Source of the DNA: Nymphaea colorata
Lineage: Eukaryota > Streptophyta > Magnoliopsida > Nymphaeales > Nymphaeaceae
Length of the DNA: 64,000 nt
Reading direction: 5' to 3'
NCBI RefSeq assembly: GCF_008831285.2
Contig: NC_045140.1
Location: 17,606,370 to 17,670,369 of the forward strand
Shown: piece by piece, positions 33,986 to 47,500 of the stretch
Layout of the letters: each line of letters begins with the position of its first letter
Position numbering within the stretch: position 1 is the stretch's first letter
Notes under the pieces: model-generated
Told to the model about the DNA's origin: nothing
Databases searched by the model: none
Seen by the model: only the letters and a program-made list of their open reading frames with translations
Program-made: the position numbers and the translations under genes

Positions 33986-36900
33986 GTCGCTGCTTCGTGC
34001 TGTTGCAGAAAGGTGTGGAAGAAGATGGGTAGTTTCGATTAAGGCTTCTCCACCTGGTCGATGACTCTAGATCAAAAGCTTACACCTTCCAGCGAAGGCG
34101 GTGATTCGTGGTGAGAGGGTTCAGAGGAATGATAGACAGCAAATCAGGGTTTATCCTCCTCTGCAGATGCACAGTATCGGGTAATTAGGCATTTCCCTGA
34201 TGTGGGTATTGGTGTTCCTCCTTCTGGTTTCACATAAGGAAGAAGAAGACCACTCGGATTCCAGCCTCCAGGGGTTTTACCTTAAACTCAAGATTGAGAG
34301 CAGTAGGATTTGGAAAACGAGATGGTGTGGAGAATGGGAGGGCTCTGCCTAGACCCTACCTCAGTTAATGGATCAGCACGAAGAAAATCAGGTGATTCTG
34401 TGATGATGGGGATTGCTCCTCCTGCAGCAAAAGAAGATGAAAAGAAAGAAAAGAAAAGAAATCAGGGTTTCTCCTTCCCCATGTATGACAAACCATGAAA
34501 AGATTAGGGCTTTTCTTTGGTGGTATCGGTTAGGCAGGAAGGAAAGGAAGACCTGGTTTCCATGTGAAAGATAGAAAGGAGTGGATGGGCACGAATGAGA
34601 AGCAAGCAGCCATTGACTGGAGAGACAGAGAGAGATAAAAGAGGGACAGAGAAGGAGCAGTTAATGGCCAGTGCAGTCGAAATAATTTTAAAAAATCAAT
34701 TATGTCAAATTACAACTAACAATTAAATGTTTTTTGTGCATTTTAATTTCTAATAATCCCAGAGTTTAATTTTTTTTTTCCTTTTTCACTAGTTCATTCA
34801 ATTTTAATAAATGAAATGATTTGGTTGAGATTGATTGCAAGTCAGCATAGTTGAAAACGGCGGTATCCGGATCGGGTCAGAATTCACATAGTCTGGATCC
34901 TTATTTCTATAAGGCTCGAGTGCAGGTGGACGAGTGCAGTCGGCAGATTGAGGGGAAAAGACGTTTCCTTCTCTTCGAAAAGTCGGCAGATTGAGCTTAA
35001 GAAATTGTAAACCATTAGAATTAAGAAAAAAATGCAAAGATCGTGAATATAATGAAAAAGATTTTTAAAGATGACTTACATGCAAATATTTCACCATTTG
35101 ATACAGATGCAAGAATTGGATCAAGGTTCCCCATGCATATATTAGATCTGACTCAGATCCATACAAACATGAGCAGATCCATCAATGCAGTCATTGATCG
35201 CATTGGACATAATCTGCCAGCCGGATACAGATCTAAATCTAAGAAATACGACGCCCGATCTGATTTCTATACCCCTAATATAAAAATTCTTATGCCAAAT
35301 CCCGTTATAATCGCTAATTTGTGGAACTAATTGCACTAAGACCTCTAATTCAGATGGCATTAGGTTTCAGGTCTGATGAAGTCATCATCACAAGTGGGCT
35401 ACCCGATCCAAATCTAGATCTATAAACTCCAATCTGATTTTTATACAAAAATCCAAATCCAATCATTGAATTTTTAGGGATAATGCACCAGGACAGGACC
35501 CAACCCAAAGTGGGTCAGGTTTGGCATTTTCACTTTTTGATTTGTCCGGTAAAAACTGGTGTTCTTTTTGGCCTTGTCCAACTTTTCAGCGACCATGAGA
35601 CTGAACCACTTTCCCTCCTAAAAACATATATATACAAATTGGCAACAGGTATTTCCCCTCACATTTCTAACTTAAACTTTATTTGTATTGGTTTTATTTT
35701 TCATCTGAAGTAATCTGAAATCGGCATATGCTGCAGACGACAGACCATGAAACGGGCACGACTCAGTTGCTCACGGTACTTAATAGTAGCGTGCAAGCTT
35801 TGCGGTCCCTACTATTTCTAAAAGAAAGTTCCTGTTGAGCCAATTCAGTAAATTTTTTTTTGCATTCAACCGCGGATTTGAGATCCACTGCTTAAACAAA
35901 TTTCACAGTAGAGCGGATCTCAAATCACATAGGGTCTCATATCCAAGAGTGTCAAATGCAGTCCTGCATTGAAATAAATAAAAATCTTACTGAAGTTTGT
36001 GTATCCGCGTAGTTTGAGACTTAGTGTCAGATCATTTCCCCTTGTATAAATAAATAATGCACCTGGACCCTCCTTGCTTTTTTTTTTTCTCGGGTCAATA
36101 AAGTGTTCGAAGAAGTTCCAAATCGATGATGTTGTATTTGAATTCGGCGTGTGGGCACCACGGCGACTGATTAAGCAGCTCTTGAAATAAATGATTTTTT
36201 GTTTTTTGAAAACAATTGAGGAAGTTGATGTGAAAGTTCTCCAATTCTTCAGTTTTTTTTTCTCTTTTTTGTTTAATTGTTCTATTTACTTTCCTTTTTT
36301 AGTTATCATTTTGTTATTCTTCAGTTTTTTTTTAGTATTTTAGTTTTTTTTGTTTAATCAATAAGGAAAAGTTGTTTGATTTGTACATAATGATTCTTTC
36401 ATTAGCAAAAATAGATGGGGTTTTCCCAGCCCGATTTCTTCCGAACAAAAAATAACAAGATGGAAAAGAGAAGAGGTTTTATTTAAAATTTGAGGTCCAT
36501 GCATTATTTAAAATCAGGCCTTCTAAGTTAGACTTCTTTTTTCAAATGCAAAAAAAAAAAAGATTTTTTTTGACATCCATAAATTAACGTTGGTCAATGC
36601 AAAAAGTAAAATAAGAATTTAAAGTCATTACTTTGTCTAAGCTTTGTCCCATCAAATTTATGGATCTAGACCTTATGTTGAAAAACACTTCTTTGAAAAA
36701 ATCAATCAACGAACTTAATATTAAAATTATATTTAAGAGACAATAATTAAATAATCCAATTTTTTTTTATAGAAACATAGACGTGGAGAGTAACACTTTT
36801 ACAATTATAACTAAATGAGCAACATAAGGTGTGCGGAATGGACCATGCCATACGCATGAGTAGGCAAACGGGTCGTGGATCCCAGTCACCTAAATGCTTT

Positions 36901-38573
36901 GAATTCGGGTTGGATCCACTATTTCCCATATTTGACTTAATCAGACCTGCCTCTGCCTTCATTGAATTTGATGTCCGACTTGAATTTCTGAAATGGATTT
37001 CGGAACCAGCAAAGAAATTGCTCGGACTTTACTTATAATCGGGTCAGATCCTTATCGGATCTTTGAGATTCCATCACTCAAACCGTATCCTGGGTCCACT
37101 GATCCATGTATCTTTACGGGATCCAACCAAGTGAATCCGGTTTCCTGTTGTGGAATCTTGTTGACTCGTCCACCATCTAAGGGTGGGCGTCAGGCAGGGC
37201 CGCCGCCGGGCCCAGGCCTGGCCGAGAAAAACCTGGCTTGGGTTAGTACGTTTAGATTAAAAAAATATTTTTTTAAATAATATATATTCATTATTATTAA
37301 TTATATTTTATATTTAAAAATTATTTTATAATTAAAACTTTATTTTTAAATTTTAAATGGCCTAGACCCGGGCTGGCCGGCCCGATGCCCACCCCTTAGT
37401 ATGGGTCCCTACGCCCTGTGGTATGATATGTTGAAACCGGTAAAGGTGAGTTAGGTGGAACCTCTCAATTATTTACTTTGAATTGATAAAGAATTAGGAA
37501 TTGACCCAAGTCCCAACCATTCCAAAATCCAATCTAAAAGATAAACTTATTATATAGTTAACTTTACGCAATGCATCAATACATTCAAGCGATATCATAT
37601 AACTACAAACCAACATACTTCATATAATTTTCTGCTGTATTAGTTAGACTTTACACGTAAAAAAGAAAAAAGAAAAAGAAAACTTAGACCCTTAACTTGT
37701 AAACATTTATAAAATCTGAAACTGAATTGGAGATTTATATATGATATACCAAAGCTTATGACTTTGGACATGTATATTGCATTTTACTGTATGATTAGAT
37801 ATGTGAGAAAAGAGAAACACATAATGTTGGCACTAAGTCCAGTGATATCAATAATTCATGGTGGCCAATTATTGTTCTGAGTATGATCTGAACTTGAAAA
37901 GGAAAACTAATGCTGAAATATCTTTATGCATTAAAAAATTGCGTTATTGTTTGAACCATTTTAAGGACGCCCTTGTGTGCGGGATTTATTAGTTGATCAC
38001 TCTTCGTCAGAACTTTAATAAATACGGTGCATTAGAACGAAGTAAACCAATTAATATTGTAAAAATCGCATCAAGCCACTTCATATGGATTAGATTGAAT
38101 GTTCCAAGTCATTGGAGAAAGTGTGCGAGACAACTTCTCTCACTGACAATATATCTGGGATGGGCTGTCGCGAGAGACCCGAACAAGCGTTACAAGAGCA
38201 GGCACGACGTTTGGAGCCTGTGGACTAACTACTCAAGCCTCACCTTTCAATTTGCTGAATCGGAAAATTGGGGCATCGGTTGGCATACGACTCGTACCGA
38301 CTCGCATCGCTTAGGTTTCGGAAACTCGCGTGCGGGACGGCTGGCAGAGCCACGCGATCGTCTCCGTCCTCACCGCCGTCATCCTCTCTCTGTTGCTCTC
38401 GCTCTCTCCGTCACAGGCGTGCAAGGGGAAAGGGAAACCGAGGGAAAAATGAATTCCAGGAAAACGGAACCCAGGTTGCGCTCTATGGGCGAGGGGAGGA
38501 GGGAGGGTTGTGAGCCGGTGCCATAGATTCGACCTCGACATCCCGGAAAGCCAGACGATCTCCGGCAACGGAA
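33986..38573. other. Divergent intergenic spacer between the BIR2-like and SIK1 genes
   Basis: Both genes are transcribed outward from this spacer. 34000-34680 is probably the leader and promoter of the receptor gene (CT-rich on its strand). 34850-35480 and 36830-37150 are patches of degenerate GGATCCGAAT-type words. A hAT-like MITE lies at 37177-37399. 38100-38573 is GC-richer and is probably promoter and leader of SIK1; open frames there are compositional shadows. Confidence 0.5.
37177..37399. mobile_element. hAT-like MITE with GC-rich inverted termini
   Basis: The left end CTAAGGGTGGGCGTCAGGC and the reverse complement of the right end, CTAAGGGGTGGGCATCGGGC, begin an imperfect inverted repeat that can be followed for about 45 bp (GGGCC/GGCCTGGCC words). 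The 130-bp interior is almost pure A/T. The GGGTGGGCATCGGGC-type terminus is usual for hAT-related plant MITEs. No clear 8-bp flanking duplication is seen, so the insertion is old or the boundary is off by a base or two. Confidence 0.65.
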
Positions 38574-41500
38574 ATGTACTCGACCGTCGTGATCCACTCC
38601 GACGATGAAGAGGAAGCCGGAGTGAGCGATCGGCAGGACGATGCCGACTTGTACGCCACCGTCGTTCGGAGGGACGACGTCGAGAACGACGATTCCTACC
38701 TCCCTCCCCTCCTCCAACGCCTCCCGAAGGACTTCGACGCAGCTGTCGACGACGACGGCGAGGACGACGAAGAGATCGGCGGTTCGGGGACAGTCGTCAT
38801 TCGCCGGAACCGTACGCCTCGGAAATCCTATCTCAGGGAGAGGAATTGGGGGGTTTCGAGGAAGGCCGACCAGGAGGAGGATCCCTACTCGACGTTTGTG
38901 GTGAAGTCAAACGAGAACAGCCCTCGCGATTCTTTTCTTGGGACAATGATCCGCCGGACTGGCGGTGGTGGAAGCGGGCTCCCGTTTGCGATGGTCAGTG
39001 GCTGGCGGCAGGAGGAGGGAGCTGCGCAGGGAGGGTTTCTGCAGCAGAGGAAGGACGCTTTTGGCGTCGATGAGGGTACGAGGAAGTCGGTGAGAAAGGG
39101 TTCAGTGAGCTCGGTTCCGGATAGCGTCGTCGTCAGGGAGGATCCTTCAACGAAGTATGAGTTGCTCAATGAGCTCGGTGAGTTTGTTTTTGGCATTTTT
39201 TTGCATTTATTTCGAATACTTCTGGATTCTTTGCCGTCGTAGCTGAATCTTCGCCTCAGCTGCTCGTGGGTTGATTTCTGCAGAAAATTTCTGTTTCTTC
39301 TGTTCTAAATTGCGAGACAATGGTTCTCTTGTTCGTTTTAATAGTTTATTTTCTTTAACCAAGTAAGGTGGTCGAGCAGTGCTTTTGGTTTCCTGTTGTT
39401 CTTTCCCCCCCTCCCTTTCGATACGCTCGATTTGTGCGCATCTCTCTCTCTCTTTCTCACACACACACACGCATCGCATACACAGTTGCCGGACTGTTTG
39501 TGTAAGGTTTGTATTGGTCGTGGGAAATTGTCGTTTTCATATCATATGCTGTTGGGTTGTAACAATAGAATTGTAGCAAAATCACAGCTTTCTGGAAATG
39601 TAGAGATCAATCTATTTTCTCGGGACAATCATAACTAAGAATCCTTTCACCTTTAGAATTTTTTCCGAGCCTTGTTCAGTTCCGTCCAAGTTCAGCAACT
39701 TCACTTTTCTGGTTCAGTTGACAAGCTTTGGTCAGTGAAGCTCTAAATTTCTTCACTGTTCTCAAATGGTAATTTCAGGATCTGCAAGGTCGCCTTTGGT
39801 TTATGAAAATGTGAAAATGTAATATTTTACGAAGATATTGGTGATTATGACAAATTATTGCTTTCTCTCATCAATGTAATAACAGTGTTGGCCTTCTGTG
39901 TTAGGATATTGACACATATATCAGTAATTTGATTATGAAAGCATGTAAGATATGCCTCATGAAAGTTTGACTCAAATGTTGCTTTCATTGGGCTGGTAGC
40001 CTTGCTTTTTGTGCAGATAGCTTGCCTCTGGATTTTCCTTTTACGTAGTAGAAATGTGCTTAATTGGATAAAGCATTCCTTTTATAGGGTTTCATAAGTC
40101 TGTTCCTCACAGTATGAATATATTATTATTGATCAATTTTCGCTTACTTCTGCAGGGAAGGGCTCATATGGGGCTGTTTATAAAGCTAGAGATTTGAAGA
40201 CGTCAGAGTTAGTTGCAATTAAAGTTATATCCCTAAGTGAAGGGGTTTGTTTCATTAACAACCTTTTTTTTGTTTCTTCTGTAAATGACAGAAAATGTAG
40301 TAGTGAGATGAAGTCAGAGAATCTAAATCTGAAATTAGGATGGTTATATGTTTTTTCTAGTAGTATTGATTCTATTGTTGTTCTCAGGAAGAAGGTTATG
40401 AAGAAATCCGTGGTGAAATCGAAATGCTGCAGCAGTGTAATCATCCAAATGTTGTCCGATATCTTGGAAGCTACCAAGGAGAAGAATATCTTTGGGTATA
40501 TAACTGGATGATTTACTCTTTTTGCATCACCAAAAATTTTGGCAGTTTTATTGTAAATGCGTATCACACTTTAGTAATCTTTTCTACTTGAAGGTGGATA
40601 ACTATTTTCATGTCTTCATGAACATGGCATATGTTTTTATAGTTGTGCTTTTAAAGACTCCATTAACTTATTCTGCTGCCGCAATCTATGTCAGATGTAT
40701 GTCTTTTTTTGAGCACTCAAAATGTTAAATTCTGCTTTTATTCTAGACATTATGTGTCAATCTTCTACTTGTCATGACCCACAAGTTGAGTTCCACCATG
40801 CCATTGTAAGACATGCTTGCTGCCCATAGAAATTTCTTATAAAATCCTGGTATGATTTGGTGTTCTAATAGACCAATTGTTTTTTGTTCATGTGTGAGTG
40901 TCAACTGATACCTGTCCCATACCAAACAGTATGTTTTTCGGGGTTCTGGATTTGATTAAACTTTGGCATGACAAAGCAAGAGTTGTCAAATCCTAGTTTC
41001 TTTTTCCTTTTTCTGTTTTTATCCTTTCTGAATTGATTACTTACGTTGAGAAGTTGATGAATGTCCATAATCCATGTTGAAGCAATGCGTGGTTGTGTAT
41101 CAAATAAGAAGGTAGCACCACTGGTGTCTTCTAGTAGTATTATTGGCTTGGTTTTTCATGCTAGAATCTGTCCATTTTATTTTTGTGGACCCCAAGTTTT
41201 TGCAAGCTAATGTCTTTTGGTTCTTATGTTTTCTTTTAAAGTGTTAAATTGGTGGTTCTTGTATTTTCAGGTGTACACAATCTTTTAATGCCTGATGCTC
41301 TGATACTAATGTAATATTTGCAGATAGTAATGGAGTATTGTGGTGGTGGAAGTATTGCTGATTTAATGAATATTACAGAAGAACCTTTGGACGAACAGCA
41401 GATTGCCTACATCTGTAGGGAAGCCCTGAAGGTGCTATCTGTATGCCTTTATATAGGACCACTTGTTTACACGTTGCTGCATCCCCCTTATTTTTGGGCA

Positions 41501-44500
41501 AGTTGAATTCACTGACAAATTAAGTGTTTTTGCTTTCTTACAACTGAAGGTTCACAACTGGTGATGCAGCATGTTCATGCTAAAATAGGTTATCATATGT
41601 CTGTAACGTAGGGAAAGAACACACTTACACATACTTGCCCCAAAATTATTTGTCCTTGAGAAGCAAGCAAATCATATCTTCACGTTTTTAACAAAGTTAG
41701 CCTTGTGAGAAAGTTCATGCTGAGGTTCATTATGATTGCAACCTTGCATCTATGGATCAGTGTTTGGTTTTATACTGCTTTGCGGAGCCTCTGATAACTG
41801 ATAGTCCTCTTGCCACTTCTGTTTGGGATTATCTATGAATCATTGAGGTGATAACTCCCCATCTGAGGAGGGTTCATGGCATTGTCTCAAATGTAGCCCT
41901 TTTCTTGAAAGTATCTTGTTAACAATGGAAACGTAGAAAAATCAAAGAACATGAAAAATTGTGATATTTGAGAAAAATGAGAAATAAAAATGTTGTGTTT
42001 CTGTCACTTTTTTTTCTGCATTTTTTCACCAAAATGTTTTTGAACTATATCTAACCTTTTGAGGTTTCTTTTAATAATTTAATAACTGTTGTGATTTTTT
42101 GTCAGTGGTTTCATATGAGTAGACAACTCAGTTGATTAGATTTTTCTGTCTTTTTATCTATTTTAAATTTTTTGAATTTCTGATATTTTCCTGAGAAAAA
42201 CAAATGTATCGATTAGTTTCCAAGAAAAACTTCGCAGATAAAAACCCAAGAACTATGGCAATGGCTCATGGACTTACAATGATGTTATACATGTCTTTAA
42301 TGTTTGACTAAGACATCTCTGCATGAACAAACATGGATTCTTCATCATGCATGTTTCTTTTATCTGTCTGATTCTTGTTTGTGTGTTATACACATTTTAT
42401 CTTTTGGCACATTTGTTTTTGCATGCATTTTTGCATTTATGTCCATTTTAATGTCAGTTGCGGCTTCTGAGGATTTTAATTAAGGATGACGCTTTTTAGT
42501 GCAGGGATTATCATATTTGCACTCGATTTTTAAGGTTCATAGAGATATAAAAGGTGGCAATATCTTGCTGACAGAACAAGGAGAGGTAAAATTAGGTGAG
42601 TCAATTTTCACTTTTTTCAGGCATTGTTATTTGCCATTTTCATTGTTTCAAATTGTGTTCTTGCTACAGCATGTTGTAAAACTATGTTGTAAATTCAACC
42701 TTGCAGTCGGCTTAGCTGAACGTTTGCTGCATTCTTTTGTTATGGATCAAGATATTTGAGGATGAGTCTCTTTGTGCCTAGATATGCATGAGTTTCTCTG
42801 CTGTTCGTGAACCTGTGCTACAAGCAGGAAATTGTAGTTTCATACTTTCATGTCCTCTACAATTTGGCGAAACTATTAGTCTCTTAGTAATCTTCAAAGT
42901 TCATTATCAACGGATAACACTGAAAAATTGGCCCCTTCTGCCCTTCCTTTCTTCCTCTTTTTTATTTTATTTTATTTTATTCCATTATCATTAAGAATGA
43001 AAATTAATCCCTTCCCTCTCTCTCTCTCTCTCTCTCTCACGGTTAAGGAGAGTGAAGCTATACTGGATCTCATTGATCCTGGTATCATTCAGGGTTGAAG
43101 GAATCAAGCTTGCGACAATGAAGAACGACGAATCATGTGGTTTGTCATTTATACATCTATGGACAAATGAAATGCTTCCATGGGGAATTTCCTTTGAGAC
43201 TAACGGAAATTTTAGTTGCAAGTAATTTGCAAGCTGTTATTTTGTTTTTCTGCTGCAATGAATCTGGACAAGTTACAATGTAAACAATAGCCTACAATAT
43301 AGGAGTTATAATATTTTAAAGAAGATTTAGGGTTACATTTTTCCGGTGGAATGTTGACTTTATTACTGTTTTCCAGTTCTTGCTTGGTCTTTTGTATTCT
43401 TTATCTAGCACTAATACATTCGAGGTTGTTTTTTAGGGGATTTTGGTGTTGCTGCGCAGCTTACAAGGACTATGTCAAAACGCAACACGGTATGATCTCT
43501 TTTCAAATAATGCACTCTATGCTTGCCTTGGGCGAAACTGTTTACTTGATTTGCAAATTTGTGACATATATTGTCATGGTGGAAAGTTAAAAATTTAATG
43601 GTTTTATTTGCAGATTCATGTTTTTGTGGATTGGGTGTTTTTTGTTCTGTAACTTCTCAGATGCCACGTTAAGAGGTCCCACGCTGCATTGTTGAGTCAA
43701 TTTAGTAGTGTCAATTATAGACTGCTTATACTGTTCAATTTCATATGTTCATGTTTCATAACAACTTCATAGTTATTTAGACCCCTGCATCCTCCTCCAC
43801 CTCGTGAGTTTTTCTTTTCCATTTTTTTGTATTTCAGGTAATGATTGAAACTGATGTTGTGAATGGGTAAAGACTAAAGAGGTAGCGGTCAATGTAGCCC
43901 GGTGTTTTATTGAGTTATTTGGCACCTGCATTATTGGTGTCAATGTAGCCCAGTGTTTTATTGAGTTATTTGGAAGCCTAGGATATGTTTCACAGGAACC
44001 TTATAGTTCTGTTTGTCAGAAAAATGGCCATATTGAAAAAGATTAATTTCAGAAAGGAAGAAGGATGGATTGATACTTAGGGAGCTACAAGATGTTACAT
44101 AAGTTTGTGGGTGAGTTGGTTGTAGCTCTAAACCTGCAGGCTTGAAGAAACAACTTTCAGAAGCCAATTTCATGCAACCAGGATAAGGCTTGATGATGAT
44201 AAAGGCATGCCTATCATTGGTGAAGTCTAGTATCCCATCTGATGCGGTGTCTGATTGATCCAAGTTTTCCATTAAGCAGATCACTCCTATTCATTTACTT
44301 GGAAAGTTATGAAGTGGTCTCAGGTTTAATTGTAGCCGGCCCAATTAAATGATGCCCAAGAAAACAGAAATGATGTCCTGTCATCATGTTCAACAATTTT
44401 TTTTGGGAACAGAATTAAGCATCTTGTTAATTTCCATGCGAAGGCTTAAGACTTTTGCTATTGGCCTTTATGTTTGTGTACACCGATGTTGCCCGGAGTT

Positions 44501-47500
44501 TGACCATGATGTGACTAACACAAGGCAGATGCTTTTGGGAGGAGAATGTGACTGGTGTTAAATGTCCCTGTGCATGTTCATGTTTGAGTTAGAATAATAT
44601 GTAATGTAATTTTGTGTCCTCAGTTATGCAACTTCATAGTGGAATTATAGTTCTTGACTAAGAAAATGCTGTCATTCCTAAAATGTTTATGTTATTGGTT
44701 CTGGCTCATAGCATGATTGGTCTTGTCTTTTCATGATGCAATGCAATTAAGAATCTACTAAGTAGTTTAATCTTGAACTTGCAGTTTATTGGTACTCCTC
44801 ATTGGATGGCTCCTGAGGTTATTCAAGAAAGCCGTTATGATGGAAAGGTATCATAATAAGAAAAGATACACAAGGATTGTCTTTAATTGAACTATTTGTT
44901 TTTGGATCACTTGTTGAAAATAATATAGCCTTTTCACTTCAGATATTGTGTTTCAGGGCAGTACATACTTGAACAATATTCTGGGTTTGCTGTAGATGCA
45001 TGAAGAACTTATTCATGTTTCCTATCATTTCTTTCTTTCTTGTTCTTCTTTGATTTTTAACCAATGGTGACTATCATTTTCTTTAAGACAATTGGCTTCC
45101 TTTGCAGAAACTTACAATAATTTATCTCTGAACAGGTTGATGTTTGGGCCCTTGGTGTATCTGCAATTGAAATGGCTGAGGTTTGTTTTTTTTTAAAGTT
45201 CTGCTTTTTCAGAAATATCCTTTACTAGATTGTTTTTGAACTCCTCTTAGCATTCATGAGGCCTTTAGAGTTACAAAAAGCCTGTTGACCTGTGTAACAC
45301 TTATTTTTCTACCTTTTCAGGGGCTTCCACCAAGATCCACTGTGCATCCAATGAGAGTCAGTATATGTGCTTCATACCTATTTGATTTGCTTTCAATGTG
45401 ATTTCAACCTTATATCACAGATTTACAGTAGCATTATCGTGCTGCTAGACATACTCAGGTGCATGAGGTCACCTTCATGTTCAACAAAGTGGTTTTTCTA
45501 GAAACAGTAAAGATGATAAATAGGTTCCAATCTCTCATCACATGGCAATTAGTTCATGTTTTTTTAGCTATTTGAGGTTGTGAATTTTAGTTAGAGCTTC
45601 GTTTCTTTTCTGGATGACCTTTTGGTGGCAAGATGTCATTATCTTTGTTTAAGACAACAATTTATCCCTTGTTTTTGGCATATTATTGTCATTCGTTATA
45701 TATCTTTCAACTTGCCTCTTGCAGTTTATCATTACCTTATTAAGGCTGTTTAAATTTTCACCTGCATTTCCAACGAAAATGGGCTGGGTTGGTCCCCTTC
45801 CATTGGAGAAAAATAAAGAATAATATGTACAAATCAAAGTCGACCAAAAGGTCTAAGTACGCCTGCTTACAAAGCAAGGAAAGAACATCAAAAGATAAAG
45901 CTTGTTTACATCAAAAGATAAAGTTTGTTTGCACACTATCATCTTGCCAAGGACATTATTATCATGGTAAAAACTAAAAACCATTGATTAGAGCTGACTC
46001 CTTAAGACCATGAAGCCATGATTTTTTCACCTGCATTTCAACTTCATCCATAATGATGCTTATCAAAGATAAAAGAAAGAAAGGTTTCAACCCACATTAA
46101 TAGTAATTATTTATCCCTCTTTTGTCATTGTTCATTGCTTTAATCTTCAAAAATGATATTATCAAGTTTATCATTTCTTAACAATATTCAGCTGTACCAG
46201 CCACCCATATCAACAATTTCTTGATTCATCATCACCTTCCTTTCAGGTGTTTGAGATGATACTCTTAATTTTCTTCTTTAAATACGTCTCTTGAAAAGTA
46301 TCTTCCAGACATATGCAATCTGAATGATGGTTGGAAACTATGTTCCCAGAAACACACAGTGGTCGCCATAGGCGAAACCTATATTGACTCGTCAATTTCA
46401 TTAGACTATTTCATTATTCTTGGACTTTTCTCTGTGCCTGTTATTTACTATTGACACAAACTTGTTTTTGAAGGAGCTACATGACTTAATCAAAAGAAAT
46501 TCTTTGGCCTGTAGCTGGATTAGCTTTTTCTAGTAGCTTATAACTTGACGGATATGCTAAATTGTCCTGCAGTGCTTATTGTAGTGTTTGAGTTTGTTTA
46601 CTGTGTGTCTGAATCTTTCCATAGGCCGTCTTGATGGTGTGGGGAACAAATTAGGGGACTGTTGAAAGTTTGAAGTTCTTGATGATGACAGATGTTTTTG
46701 ATTTTATCAGTATATAATTACAAAGTCATATTAGTTTCAAACTTTTTGATGCTAATCTCTGATGCCGTGGTGCATCATGATTACATGACGTTAGGTCAAT
46801 GATGTTAAGTGGCTGGTGATCCTTAGTCCTCCAATGTCTTTTATAGAACTGTGTTTCGCCAATGTATTGTTATTCCTTGTTGAAGTTTGATATGAGTGTT
46901 ACTCCATGAGCCTTCATCATAGTAGATGTTATTTGGCCATGTTCCATTATCCTTTACGATTATGTCCTGAAAGGATGATTATTTGGTCACAGTTCATTAT
47001 TGAACTTTTCAAACATTTTTTGTATATCAACTGGTTTTTCTCTCTCCTTTCTGTTGCATCATTTGTAGGCTCCTATCTTGCATTAACTTCTGTTGTTTTG
47101 GTTTTGATGCTTATAACCTCAAGGAATTTATTCACATGCCTTGGATGAACATGTTTCATGTGATGTTGCCAAGCTTTTTCATCATGGAATGCATCTTTGA
47201 CATTAAATCTTTATGTAGGTACTGTTTATGATATCAATTGAACCTGCTCCTATGCTTGAGGACAAAGAAAAATGGTATGTTTGCTCTGATGGTGTTGTAT
47301 GGAGATTTTCCTGATGTATATGACCAGTTCATTCTTATGTTCTCATCGCCTTTGTGTATTCTGAATAAGAACTGCCAAGTTAATTGCACTATATACACTA
47401 CTATCCGACCTATGAACATAAAATGGCTTAACTATTTGTATAAATTAGGTTCTTGTTACCTGGCATGTAAGATTGCATGTAAAATTGTTGTAGTTCTGGT

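Noticed and set aside
37993..38526. 177-residue open frame upstream of SIK1
   Set aside because: There is no recognisable domain, it overlaps probable SIK1 leader and promoter, and opposite-strand frames there are equally long.
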